The translations under genes and the position numbers were made by a program. The notes below the pieces were generated by a model. The model ran no database searches. It had not been told where the DNA came from and saw only the letters and a list, made by a program, of their open reading frames with translations. A DNA stretch of 29,960 bases from Mariaggregatimicrobium sp964498785 (GTDB lineage Bacteria > Zhuqueibacterota > Zhuqueibacteria > Thermofontimicrobiales > Thiofontviventaceae). The first letter of the stretch is position 1. The number at the start of each line of letters is the position of its first letter. Below, in pieces: positions 8,901-16,358 of this stretch. The DNA lies in assembly GCA_964498785.1 (NCBI GenBank), contig CAZCJL010000084.1, positions 1-29,960 of the forward strand, read 5' to 3'.

Positions 8901-9815
8901 GTCACCATTTTGCGCATCAGCAAAAAGCGGTTTCTCATCTATATTTCCGATTCCTGCGGTACCTCCTTCGATATTGCTGTACCTAATGGAGCATTTTGTT
9001 GAATCATATTCTAAACCAGTGTGGTTTCTAATAATTGTATTTTCAATAAATGTTTCACCTTCAAAAGAGTGGTTGACATTGTCATAAATCGTGCAATTTA
9101 TCAGCCTCAATTTTGTAGTTGTTGAGATATTAATATCATTTGAATTATTATAAAAAATGGAGTTGTAAACATATAGTTCAGAATCCTCACCGGAACATCC
9201 CAGTAAGCCATTTCCATTGTAATTATTCTTAAACATGCAATTGATGAGTTTTACCTTTGAATCCCTGACTAATAATGCATTTATATTATCAGACGAATTA
9301 CCATCGAAAACGCAATCTTTTACAATGAAATAACTTTTCCATGCAAATAATCCCCCGGTATTCCAATGATTATTATTTCGTAAGGTTGAATTTTTGATGA
9401 TAAATTCACCATAATCAGCATTTGCCACATAAATTCCGTTATCAGTTGCATTACTCACCACAATATATTCTAATTCTGCTTTATTACTAAGCCATTTAAA
9501 TTCAAACCTTAATCCTTTCCAGGTACTATCCGGATGATTGCTGATAAATTTTATCGAGTCTTCGGCAGTCCCTTTCGCAAATAGTTTTCCATTTATAGTA
9601 AATCTAGTGTTGCTTGAAAAGCGAACTTCAACGCCCGGCTCAATTTCTAATTTTTCCCAGGATCCATTTGAAACATATATATCATCTGTGACGATATATG
9701 GCGAATTTGATTTTGTCCAGATACCTTCAACTTTTCCACTTACATAAGTCTGAGAATAAGAAACTGAAACCAACAACATAAAAATAATAATCATCCAGGG
9801 TGCAATTTTAGTCAT
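5928..9815 (-). CDS. Large secreted beta-helix protein with two related halves and a T9SS-type C-terminal tail
   Basis: This 1295-residue protein has a signal peptide (1-21). Residues about 25-340 form a right-handed beta-helix-like region (Asn/Gly/Ile-rich strands such as NGIYVANADYGEFIIKNSTL). An Ig/ASH-like domain follows at 345-442. A second beta-helix half (443-890) starts with the same module: SGKVEGIWTKSNSPYI at 26-41 versus SGEVWGTWSRSNSPII at 446-461, each followed by an LxIEPGV strand. Both halves close with a SPCIN/DxG...DMGA segment (312-336 and 860-883). A low-complexity Asn/Ser/Thr insert lies at 533-590. FnIII-like (895-990) and cadherin-like (995-1195) domains precede the tail, which contains NYPNPFNPTTSISYDLP (211-227 after 1000) and ends KKLTLIK. 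It is probably exported by T9SS and surface-bound; a glycan-binding or cleaving role is possible, but no catalytic residues can be named. GGAG precedes the ATG. Confidence 0.82.
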   Translation of the reverse strand: MTKIAPWMIIIFMLLVSVSYSQTYVSGKVEGIWTKSNSPYIVTDDIYVSNGSWEKLEIEPGVEVRFSSNTRFTINGKLFAKGTAEDSIKFISNHPDSTWKGLRFEFKWLSNKAELEYIVVSNATDNGIYVANADYGEFIIKNSTLRNNNHWNTGGLFAWKSYFIVKDCVFDGNSSDNINALLVRDSKVKLINCMFKNNYNGNGLLGCSGEDSELYVYNSIFYNNSNDINISTTTKLRLINCTIYDNVNHSFEGETFIENTIIRNHTGLEYDSTKCSIRYSNIEGGTAGIGNIDEKPLFADAQNGDFQLQTNSPCINAGNSASIYNDEDGSRNDMGAFGGSGIYIYPDTLNYGLAGKGQAKVDSVHILNARTTPFTITSYTFSDPTNFIAALALPDTVYPLSEKNIKLTFKPNTTGQITEKIILTSPDIPGADSLTIHLKGRAGYWSGEVWGTWSRSNSPIILGGDILIPSGSLLKIEPGVIVKVDTNLAGPSAEIVAEGTFVAVGTENDSILFTVTGEKSPGMWDGIDLRLVSSTNSSMNTKSLSPDLDNDEMTQILNTENDNTSPTEFPRKNLSGENTNNSQSTNSNADGTAILRYCIIEYAKTGITVKHSNVSIENSTIRHNSDHGIHWDGNERYIGGELKNSTVSNNGQWGIYCAAFCFDTGGEASPLITGNTITDNTEGGIYVLADGWVPSGYVSRLKSATASPDIESNFIVNNTGFGIKCYAGGDWEQGIPFNAYRKAFTNPTIKNNIIADNTRGLSATEAWGENPSYADNIRFDQNTFWENSEYDILASDSAKLLISNSIIWNSNANHIQQTDGGQAMICYSDLPFEIAGEGNISEAPQFSNAQTHDFSLTYLSPCIDTGHPDSTADTDGTRADMGALYYHQSISDFALSSPENDTTISTLWTEFKWQLPATAGNEPLKFVLLYSPASTFADSNTVLIEDIETNSYMVRDSLQDLSTYYWKVLTQNPWGMQKWCLQTWQFTINTDTIAPSISTLPEITFNEDDSLKMPIDFWFGYIEDNRWPDSTLSVNLNSGEFVTVATTKDSCHFKTKISNWFGRDTLNLTVADSSGLTNRANFVVHVKSVNDAPAINELPDSLNIKSDSTVVLELWNFTSDIETPDSLLQFDFDAIYDQPVTDDSLFWNFDEGTGILSLKSMNYKGQVHFSISAMDDSFATATDTIIINITYPTHVEGTDKTLPTVFRLHQNYPNPFNPTTSISYDLPKSCDVIIEVYNANGQKVKTLVNGRKMAGSHRVKFDAIDENGTPISSGIYFYILKAGDFRAIKKLTLIK

Positions 9816-10027
9816 CGTTAAACTCCTATGAATTTGGATTTAATAAAATTGGTGGGATTTTGAACAGGAAATTTATCTGTCCTGTATTTTTGAGTGTCAA
9901 TTTTATTTCGTATGAATTTTATAAATATAGCTTAAAAATTTAAAAAAGTCAATAAAAAATATTGTTTCATATTCAAGATTATATAGAAAGAACCGGCGAA
10001 GGATGGATTCAGAAAGAAAGAGAGCTG

Positions 10028-10747
10028 TTATAACAGAAAAATTTTGAGAAGTGAATAATCTGTATCAACAGCATCCTCATAATTCATATTTGCTTCGTCT
10101 TTTATTTCTCTCCAATCACCAGTAGCATCGGAGCCTTGAGCAGTTATTCTTGTAATTTGACCAACGATTTCACTTTCAAAAGCTTGCTCTGTATTATAAT
10201 CAAAATTTTTCTTTATGAAATGAATCCAATCACCAATCACGATACCACTTAATTCTCCTATTGGTGCAGCATGGATTACTGATTCTCCTTTATCAAAGTC
10301 CTGATCCAAATCCAGCCATCCGCCTGAGCTACCCGTCAAAGAAAAACAACTGGAATTTTTCAAATTTTGAAAAACAAGGACTGTCTTATCAGATCCATCT
10401 CCTTGAAACACAATATTGCTGTCATTCTGGGTTAAAGAAATGGTGCTGGTGAAATAGTAGGTACCCTGTGGGAAATAGATAGTTGCTAATCCACCAGTTG
10501 TATTGACATGATTCCTTGCAGTTGTAATTGCATTGGTAACTTGAGTACTTGCAACGCCTGGATTAATTGCTATTAATAGCTTAGGCTGTGCAGAATCAAT
10601 CTCCTCCCAAAGACCAGATGCATTCCAGGTCTCTTGGTAATACGTAGGAATATGACCGACACCATTCCATAAAGTTTGTGATTGATTTTCTTCCGTAAAT
10701 ATGATAATCAAACTTACAATAATTACAATTAGGTTTTTCCTTCTCAT
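10028..10747 (-). CDS. Secreted pectate-lyase-superfamily-like protein, apparently C-terminally truncated
   Basis: This 239-residue protein has a signal peptide (about 1-23, ending ENQSQ). Residues about 75-130 contain the segment IYFPQGTYYFTSTISL, then VFQGDGSDKTVLVF, typical of the first coils of pectate-lyase-3 type beta-helices, where a PxGxYxxxxxI strand precedes an xxGxGxxxTxL turn. Such proteins normally continue for several hundred residues; here the helix is followed by about 80 residues of unclear fold, ending abruptly YSLLKIFLL. The region beyond the stop shows no continuation in any frame, so the 3' part is probably lost by deletion rather than by a single stop. It lies 41 bp behind the barrel-like gene at 10789-11460 and may be co-transcribed with it. 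It might be a fragment without activity; polysaccharide binding or lyase function is not shown. Confidence 0.6.
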   Translation of the reverse strand: MRRKNLIVIIVSLIIIFTEENQSQTLWNGVGHIPTYYQETWNASGLWEEIDSAQPKLLIAINPGVASTQVTNAITTARNHVNTTGGLATIYFPQGTYYFTSTISLTQNDSNIVFQGDGSDKTVLVFQNLKNSSCFSLTGSSGGWLDLDQDFDKGESVIHAAPIGELSGIVIGDWIHFIKKNFDYNTEQAFESEIVGQITRITAQGSDATGDWREIKDEANMNYEDAVDTDYSLLKIFLL

Positions 10748-10788
10748 TTTGTTATCCTTTCAAGTTAATGTAATAAATTTATATATCC

Positions 10789-11460
10789 TTATAAAAGAAA
10801 CGCCACAGTTATTTCGTATGAGTCAATTTTATCCTGAACGCTTAGGCTTGAAACACCCTCAGTAATTGACAATGCTCTAGAATAGCCAAGTATTATGGCA
10901 AATCGATTATACGACAATCTAAAGCCAAATTGGAAATTTGTTGATGGTATCGTATAATTTTCATCAAGTGGGATATAATCAAAAGGGTAATTTTTTCTTT
11001 CATCTGGTCCAAGTGGTATTGTTTTTTGGTTTGTAATTCTTGTATGATTTTTGATGGGTAATGAAAGACTGCAACCGGTATAAATATCTGAATTAAACTG
11101 ATTTTTAATAATAGAATAGCCAACACTTGCATGTACATCGATATATGAAATATTTACATTGATATCTCCCCTTTCTATTTCGAAATCGCTGTCATAAGGA
11201 TTGCTTTTCCAAGTTCTATTTTCTAATGAAAACATTTTTCGATGATAATTAATTCCAAAACTAATAAATCCATCAAAAGAGTGAATTGGATAAAAATCTT
11301 TAATGAATCCCAAAGTTAGTCCTGGTTGACTGATACATTTCTCATTACGAAATTTTGATAAATTTAAGCCGAGCTCAATATAATTCGTTGATTCGGTTTT
11401 TCCATCAAAAGGGCGTAGTGAAAGAAATGCTAATACAAATAATAGATATTTTTTCATCAA
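10789..11460 (-). CDS. Probable outer-membrane beta-barrel protein
   Basis: This 223-residue protein begins with a signal peptide (MMKKYLLFVLAFLSLRPFDG). The rest alternates short amphipathic strands with turns, for example NYIELGLNLSKF, GLTLGFIKDFY, FDGFISFGINYHRKMF, YIDVHASVGYSI, TNFQFGFRLSYNRFAIILGYSRAL and YEITVAFLL. This is the pattern of a small eight-stranded PorT/OmpX-like barrel with a hydrophobic last strand ending in Leu rather than the usual Phe. No specific family was recognised. The gene leads a two-gene minus-strand unit with the truncated pectate-lyase-like gene, and AGGAGG lies just before the ATG. A structural or small-molecule porin role is a guess; outer-membrane location is the supported part. 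Confidence 0.6.
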   Translation of the reverse strand: MMKKYLLFVLAFLSLRPFDGKTESTNYIELGLNLSKFRNEKCISQPGLTLGFIKDFYPIHSFDGFISFGINYHRKMFSLENRTWKSNPYDSDFEIERGDINVNISYIDVHASVGYSIIKNQFNSDIYTGCSLSLPIKNHTRITNQKTIPLGPDERKNYPFDYIPLDENYTIPSTNFQFGFRLSYNRFAIILGYSRALSITEGVSSLSVQDKIDSYEITVAFLL

Positions 11461-12472
11461 ACCTCCTGATTTTAAAATTATTAAATGCTAATAAAGATGA
11501 CATAAGCTATGGCGGCTTTAAAATCAGCCCCGAATTTACATTAATGAAATAAAAAGTGTCAGATTGGAAAGGAATACGGCAAGCAGTCAGTACAATGTGT
11601 TCAGCAAATGCATTGTACTCGCATCCCCAAAAGAGACAAAATTTAAATGAAACGAGATTATTCATCACACCTCGGTTTGCGATTATGTGATTTGTTTATC
11701 ATCGCTATCTTTCACCAATAAATGATTGCTTTATAAATGCAACCACAGTGCCATAAGCGCATTCCCTTCTGCAAGCGAGATGTTATAAACACGAAGCATC
11801 ACTGACATGCGAAAGGAATGCACGACGCTGTGCAGGATGTGCGTAGTTTAAAAAAAACGCTGAAATGCAAAGAAGATAAAACAACTTATGTAAAAACACA
11901 AATCGTAAAAAAAATTAAAGTGCAGTTGCCAAACCATAGAAAAGAAGCGCCAGTCAGGGAGCAGAACACGCCACCAGTAGTATTTATGTATCATGAAGAG
12001 CGTATAATATTATATACAAAAATAGATTAATAAAGGCAAATAAATTTATGTGTGTTTGAGATATTTTTAACGAAAGACTTTGTCGTGTTGCTGCAACAGG
12101 TTCGGTAGTGCGAAAAAGAGTTATCAAATCTTTTGAAGCTACAGACATTAATTTTTACAGCCCAAAAGAAGGCTGCAATGCAGCGCATAAAAGGCGCTGC
12201 ACTCCACGCAAAAACTTCTAAAATCAAAAATCGTTAATCTTTATTCGTATTTCAAAATTCTTTAAATAGATTTTCTGAAATGGGAAATAATGATGCTGCC
12301 CTTTCAGGGCAATTATTGGGCTTCACATCTGATAATACAAAACACCAAATCCTGCATAAAACCTGAAATTCTCTTGCATAATTTAATATAATCTATTATA
12401 TTAAAACTTCTTCATAAAAAAACGAATGTTCTGTCCAAAATATCAAATACTTTCATAGATTGGAGAGCTGAA
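11461..12472. other. About 1-kb gene-free region with dispersed hairpins
   Basis: No credible gene lies here; a 70-codon plus-strand frame at 11818-12030 is lysine-rich, lacks a ribosome binding site and resembles no family. Visible structures are an 8-bp inverted repeat GTACAATG/CATTGTAC (11590-11618) and the hairpin TGCAGCGC/GCGCTGCA (12179-12201) inside a reverse-strand copy of the GGAGTGCA-type repeat. There is also a GCCCT-TTC-AGGGC hairpin near 12300. The right end carries the promoter region of the MFS gene. The region may be the graveyard of a lost gene plus repeats. Confidence 0.5.
12171..12205 (-). repeat. GGAGTGCA-type dispersed repeat, copy 1
   Basis: Read on the minus strand this begins GGAGTGCAGCGCCTTTTATG and continues with GCGCTGCATTGCAGCC, so the first part folds back on the second (TGCAGCGC/GCGCTGCA, 12179-12201). 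The head is shared with copies on the plus strand at 19328, 25201 and 27968. Confidence 0.5.
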
Positions 12473-14359
12473 ATGGCAAAGGTCACAACTCAAAAATCGA
12501 AATCGCCGAAATCTCCCTGGTTTTGGGTGCCAAGTCTTTATTTTGCGGAAGGCATCCCATACATTGTTGTAATGATAATTTCCGTGATTATGTACAAGCG
12601 AATGGGAATTTCCAACACAGACATCGCGCTGTACACGAGCTGGCTGTATCTGCCCTGGGTTATCAAACCAATTTGGAGTCCGTTAGTTGATCTATTCAGA
12701 ACCAAGCGCTTTTGGATCATCACCATGCAAATATTCATTGGCGCGGGTTTGGCCTGTATTGCTTTAGCCATTCCGGTGCCAAAATTTTTTCAGCTTACGT
12801 TAGCGTTTTTTTGGCTGTTAGCCTTTAGCTCAGCAACGCACGATATCGCGGCCGATGGATTTTACATGCTGGGTCTCACAGAACATCAACAAGCCTGGTT
12901 CGTCGGTGTTCGCAGTACATTTTACCGCTTTGCCATGTTAACGGGTCAGGGATTGCTCGTTATCCTTGCCGGTTATCTTGAAAGTCATAGCGGCTTACCC
13001 AGCAAAGAAATGCATGTTCAGACGGTGCAACAGGCGACTGTGGAACAGGTAATCCATCCTGATAGTCTCTCCATTCAACCACTCGATGGTGATTTGAGAA
13101 TTGTAATTCAGCCCGAAGAAATAGAAGTACCGATGGAAAAAATGCCAAAAGCAAAAATCGATTCTCTTACCGGGTTGGCAAAAGAGTGGAATTCGCTCAA
13201 TTTTAAAAATGTTCGGGAAGAAGCTGCTGAAAAAGAGAAAACTCCGCCTTCCCAGCAATCATTCTGGCAGAGAACAGTTGTCACCAAACTTGAATCGGCA
13301 ATCAAAGGAGCGTTTGGCCCCGAACAGCCGACAGTTGTCCTGGGCGATTCAGTGGGGAATGCAGGCGTTTTGTTTATGCACCTGTCAAAAAAGCCGGAAT
13401 CTGGTGAAAAAATCGTTGTCAACTTTGGCCGGGAGTCCGGCGATAAAAGCATTGAGTTAAAAGAAGGGATGCGTGCGGAATTCAACGCATCGAATTGGGA
13501 CAAACCGTTAATGGCAATCATTCAGATAGACCCAAAATTGAAAACCAGTTCATCTGCCATGTTTGTCGCAAGAGCTGGCAATATTCCACTGTCGTGGATG
13601 GTCACATTTTTCTTTATGGCAGGTCTGTTCATCCTGTTTTCGCTTTACCACCATTTTATGTTGCCCAGACCTGCAACAGATGTACCTCGGAAATCAGAAT
13701 CGCTGCAATCGTTTTTCAAAGATTTTGGCAACACCTTTGTGCTGTTTTTCAAAAAAGATAAAATCGGACTATCCATTGCTTTTTTATTGCTGTACCGATT
13801 GGGAGAATCTCAATTAGTCAAACTTGCTTCGCCATTTTTACTGGACGCCCAGGAAACCGGCGGACTTGGCCTTACAACCGGGCAGGTTGGTTTTATTTAC
13901 GGCACGGTCGGCATGCTCATGCTTACGCTGGGTGGACTTTTGGGAGGCTTTGTTGCCGCAAAACACGGTTTAAAAAAATGGATCATCTGGATGGCCATTG
14001 CCATTAATCTGCCGGATGTTGTGTATATTTATCTGGCTCACACACAAACAGCAGATTTTTTCACAATAAATGTTTGCGTTGGTATCGAGCAGTTTGGTTA
14101 TGGATTCGGTTTTACTGCGTACATGCTTTACATGATCCTGATTTCCGAAGGCGAATTTAAAACCGCACATTTTGCCATTACAACAGGTTTCATGGCTCTG
14201 GGAATGATGCTTCCGGGCATGATTAGTGGTTGGGTTCAGGAACTCATCGGTTATTCCAATTTCTTCGTTTGGGTGCTTATAACAACCATTCCTGGTATCA
14301 TTTTGGTGAACTTCCTTCCGATTGATCCGGATTTTGGGAAGAAAAAGGACGATCAGTAA
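12473..14359 (+). CDS. AmpG/PAT-like MFS transporter with a large extracytoplasmic insert
   Basis: This 628-residue carrier has the PAT/AmpG-type MFS start WFWVPSLYFAEGIPYIVVM and SWLYLPWVIKPIWSPLVD, and the family motif HDIAADGFYM at about 123-132. About twelve helices are visible: five or six before residue 170 and six after 375. The unusual part is about 205 residues between them (171-375), mostly hydrophilic, starting ESHSGLPSKEM. It contains a beta-rich stretch, roughly 285-352, with KIVVNFGRESGDKSIELK and ASNWDKP, reminiscent of Calx-beta/Ig-like folds. Topology places it outside the cytoplasmic membrane. AmpG-like carriers import muropeptides or sugars in symport with protons; the substrate here is unknown, and neighbouring sulfatase genes suggest a glycan fragment. 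GGAGAG lies 5 bases before the ATG. The gene converges with the SSS symporter, 8 bp apart. Confidence 0.85.
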   Translation: MAKVTTQKSKSPKSPWFWVPSLYFAEGIPYIVVMIISVIMYKRMGISNTDIALYTSWLYLPWVIKPIWSPLVDLFRTKRFWIITMQIFIGAGLACIALAIPVPKFFQLTLAFFWLLAFSSATHDIAADGFYMLGLTEHQQAWFVGVRSTFYRFAMLTGQGLLVILAGYLESHSGLPSKEMHVQTVQQATVEQVIHPDSLSIQPLDGDLRIVIQPEEIEVPMEKMPKAKIDSLTGLAKEWNSLNFKNVREEAAEKEKTPPSQQSFWQRTVVTKLESAIKGAFGPEQPTVVLGDSVGNAGVLFMHLSKKPESGEKIVVNFGRESGDKSIELKEGMRAEFNASNWDKPLMAIIQIDPKLKTSSSAMFVARAGNIPLSWMVTFFFMAGLFILFSLYHHFMLPRPATDVPRKSESLQSFFKDFGNTFVLFFKKDKIGLSIAFLLLYRLGESQLVKLASPFLLDAQETGGLGLTTGQVGFIYGTVGMLMLTLGGLLGGFVAAKHGLKKWIIWMAIAINLPDVVYIYLAHTQTADFFTINVCVGIEQFGYGFGFTAYMLYMILISEGEFKTAHFAITTGFMALGMMLPGMISGWVQELIGYSNFFVWVLITTIPGIILVNFLPIDPDFGKKKDDQ

Positions 14360-14367
14360 TAATGTCT

Positions 14368-16338
14368 TTAATTGGCTGTCTCCCATTTTTCAGAGGAGAG
14401 ATTTTTAACAACGATTGATATGCTGACAATCAACAGCGCAAGCATAATGAAGCCGCGAACCGGATGTCCTAAAATAAAGCTGCCGAATCCGATCAGAACG
14501 CTGTAAACGGCTGTTATTCCGAAAATGGCGCCAATGACGTTTCGTTTTGTAAAAAGACTTGCTGAACGATAATCCACCGGGATTTTTGCGGCAATGTTTT
14601 TCCAACCCGGTCCGCCCGGATGAACACGTTGGTAAAATTCAATGAGCTTTTTCTTATCAGTAGGACGAGAAATAATTGTTGCTGTAAGCCATATCGCAGT
14701 TGAAATTGGCACTGTATAAATTAATGTCCAGGGAAATTTTTTCTCAGGCAGGGTGATTGTCAAAACGAGACTGATGGCAATCACTGAAATCAGGATGATG
14801 AAAATGCCCGATCCTGAATACTGCTTCCGCCATTCGCTGTGACGAATTCCCCGGAAAAAGAGAATTCCCACTGTAATGATAATGAGTGTGCTCAGCATGA
14901 TCTGAAGTAAAATTTCAGATTTAATGAGCAAAGTGAAAGCAACAATAGCAAAGATAGAAGCCATCGCTGTTATTTCGGACCACGCATTTACCCGCCACCA
15001 GTACCAGCGAGCAATATACACAACTCCGATTCCGGCGTTAATTGCAGAAAGCAACAGCCATGCGAGAAAAATATCTTTCATCAAAAATGAAATTCCGCCA
15101 CCAAGAACAGCAAGGGAAATAACTGTAATCATGGATACTCGTACATAGTGCTTTTCCGATGCTTTTTTCTTAATAAACGGACGATAAAAATCATTGATAA
15201 GATATGAAGCTCCCCAATTTATTTGTGTGCTGATTGTGGACATAAAAGCCGCGAGGAAGGATGCGAGCATTATTCCCAACAGTCCGGGTTTAAGATAGGT
15301 AAGCATCACTGCGATATATCCCAGTTCCGGATCTTTGATAAGCTCTCCGCTTATCGGATCTGTGGTTCCGATCCCCGGAAACTGAACAGCCGCGACCATT
15401 CCCACAATAATCCAGGGCCATGGACGCAGACAGAAATGAGCGACATTAAACCAGAGATAGCCCATAAACGAATGTTTTTCATTCTTTGCCGAAATCATCC
15501 GCTGGGCGTAATGCGCGCCGCCATCGGTATTGCCGACTGTCCACCACAGGATAAAAATATAAAGCATAAAAATCGCAAAACCGTGCTCCGGCGCATCCGC
15601 CGATGGGATCAGGGAGGTCATGGATGCGGCTTTTTCCGCGCCGTATAATGTTTGCATTTTAGAGACGATAACGTCAAAACCGCCGGCTGCATTTACGGAA
15701 ATGATAGCCAGAAAAATCGCCATGCCCATGGCCAGAAAAAACTGGAAAAAGTCTGTCACCATTACGCCCCACAAACCGGAAATAGATGAATAAACCACTG
15801 TAATCAAAATACAGATCATCACAGCCCAGTGTTTTGGCAAATCAAATGTGAGGTCCATAATTTTCGTCATGGAAAGAATAACCCAACCCATTATCAGGCA
15901 ATTATACGGCAGAGCAAAATATAACGCGCGGAAACCACGGAGAATTTTTGATGACTTTCCGGAGTAACGAAGCTCTACAAGTTCTGTATCTGTTAAAATC
16001 CGGGCACGGCGCCACAGCCGGGAGAAAAAGAAAACGCCGAACATAAACATCGGGATTTGCGCCCACCAGAACCAGTTTCCCCATATACCCTGCTTTACGA
16101 CGAGACCGCTGATCGCCAGCGGCGTATCTGCCGCAAATGTTGTCGCAACCATAGAAGTTCCCAGAATCCACCACGGCATCCCCTGTCCCGATGCAAAGTA
16201 ATCTCCAACGCTTTGTCGGCCCCGTTTCGAGAAATAGATACCAATCGAAATCGAAAACATGATGAACAGAATGATGAAAAACCAGTCAATAATCATCAAT
16301 TGTTTATCGAACACAAATTGCACTGGTTGGATATCCAT
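14368..16338 (-). CDS. Sodium:solute symporter (SSS/SSF family)
   Basis: This 656-residue protein with about 13-15 transmembrane helices carries typical SSF features. The first helix (about 16-33) is followed by SVGDYFASGQGMPWWILG, then TSMVATTFAADTPLAISG, which lie in the core of the family fold. A helix with YSSISGLWGVMVTDFFQF (about 185-202) matches the conserved sodium-site region. The C-terminal part adds extra helices and a soluble segment, KKLIEFYQRVHPGGPGWK, seen in long SSS members near polysaccharide-degrading genes. It would import a sugar or carboxylate with sodium; the substrate cannot be read. AGGAAGAGGACATTT precedes the ATG, supporting this start; Met15 is an alternative. It lies 20 bp behind the regulator gene on the same strand and is probably co-transcribed with it, which ties it to the sulfatase across the divergent promoter. 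Confidence 0.88.
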   Translation of the reverse strand: MDIQPVQFVFDKQLMIIDWFFIILFIMFSISIGIYFSKRGRQSVGDYFASGQGMPWWILGTSMVATTFAADTPLAISGLVVKQGIWGNWFWWAQIPMFMFGVFFFSRLWRRARILTDTELVELRYSGKSSKILRGFRALYFALPYNCLIMGWVILSMTKIMDLTFDLPKHWAVMICILITVVYSSISGLWGVMVTDFFQFFLAMGMAIFLAIISVNAAGGFDVIVSKMQTLYGAEKAASMTSLIPSADAPEHGFAIFMLYIFILWWTVGNTDGGAHYAQRMISAKNEKHSFMGYLWFNVAHFCLRPWPWIIVGMVAAVQFPGIGTTDPISGELIKDPELGYIAVMLTYLKPGLLGIMLASFLAAFMSTISTQINWGASYLINDFYRPFIKKKASEKHYVRVSMITVISLAVLGGGISFLMKDIFLAWLLLSAINAGIGVVYIARWYWWRVNAWSEITAMASIFAIVAFTLLIKSEILLQIMLSTLIIITVGILFFRGIRHSEWRKQYSGSGIFIILISVIAISLVLTITLPEKKFPWTLIYTVPISTAIWLTATIISRPTDKKKLIEFYQRVHPGGPGWKNIAAKIPVDYRSASLFTKRNVIGAIFGITAVYSVLIGFGSFILGHPVRGFIMLALLIVSISIVVKNLSSEKWETAN

Positions 16339-16358
16339 AAATGTCCTCTTCCTGACTT

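Noticed and set aside
11818..12030. 70-codon plus-strand frame
   Set aside because: Lysine-rich composition typical of AT-rich non-coding DNA, no ribosome binding site, no similarity to known families.
13108..13521. 137-codon minus-strand frame inside the MFS gene
   Set aside because: Antisense shadow of the insert-coding region; the plus frame carries clear MFS homology.
14360..14367. Bidirectional terminator between the convergent MFS and SSS genes
   Set aside because: Only 8 bp separate the stops and no hairpin with T-run was seen at the junction.
15223..15648. 141-codon plus-strand frame inside the SSS gene
   Set aside because: Antisense shadow; the minus frame shows family motifs throughout.
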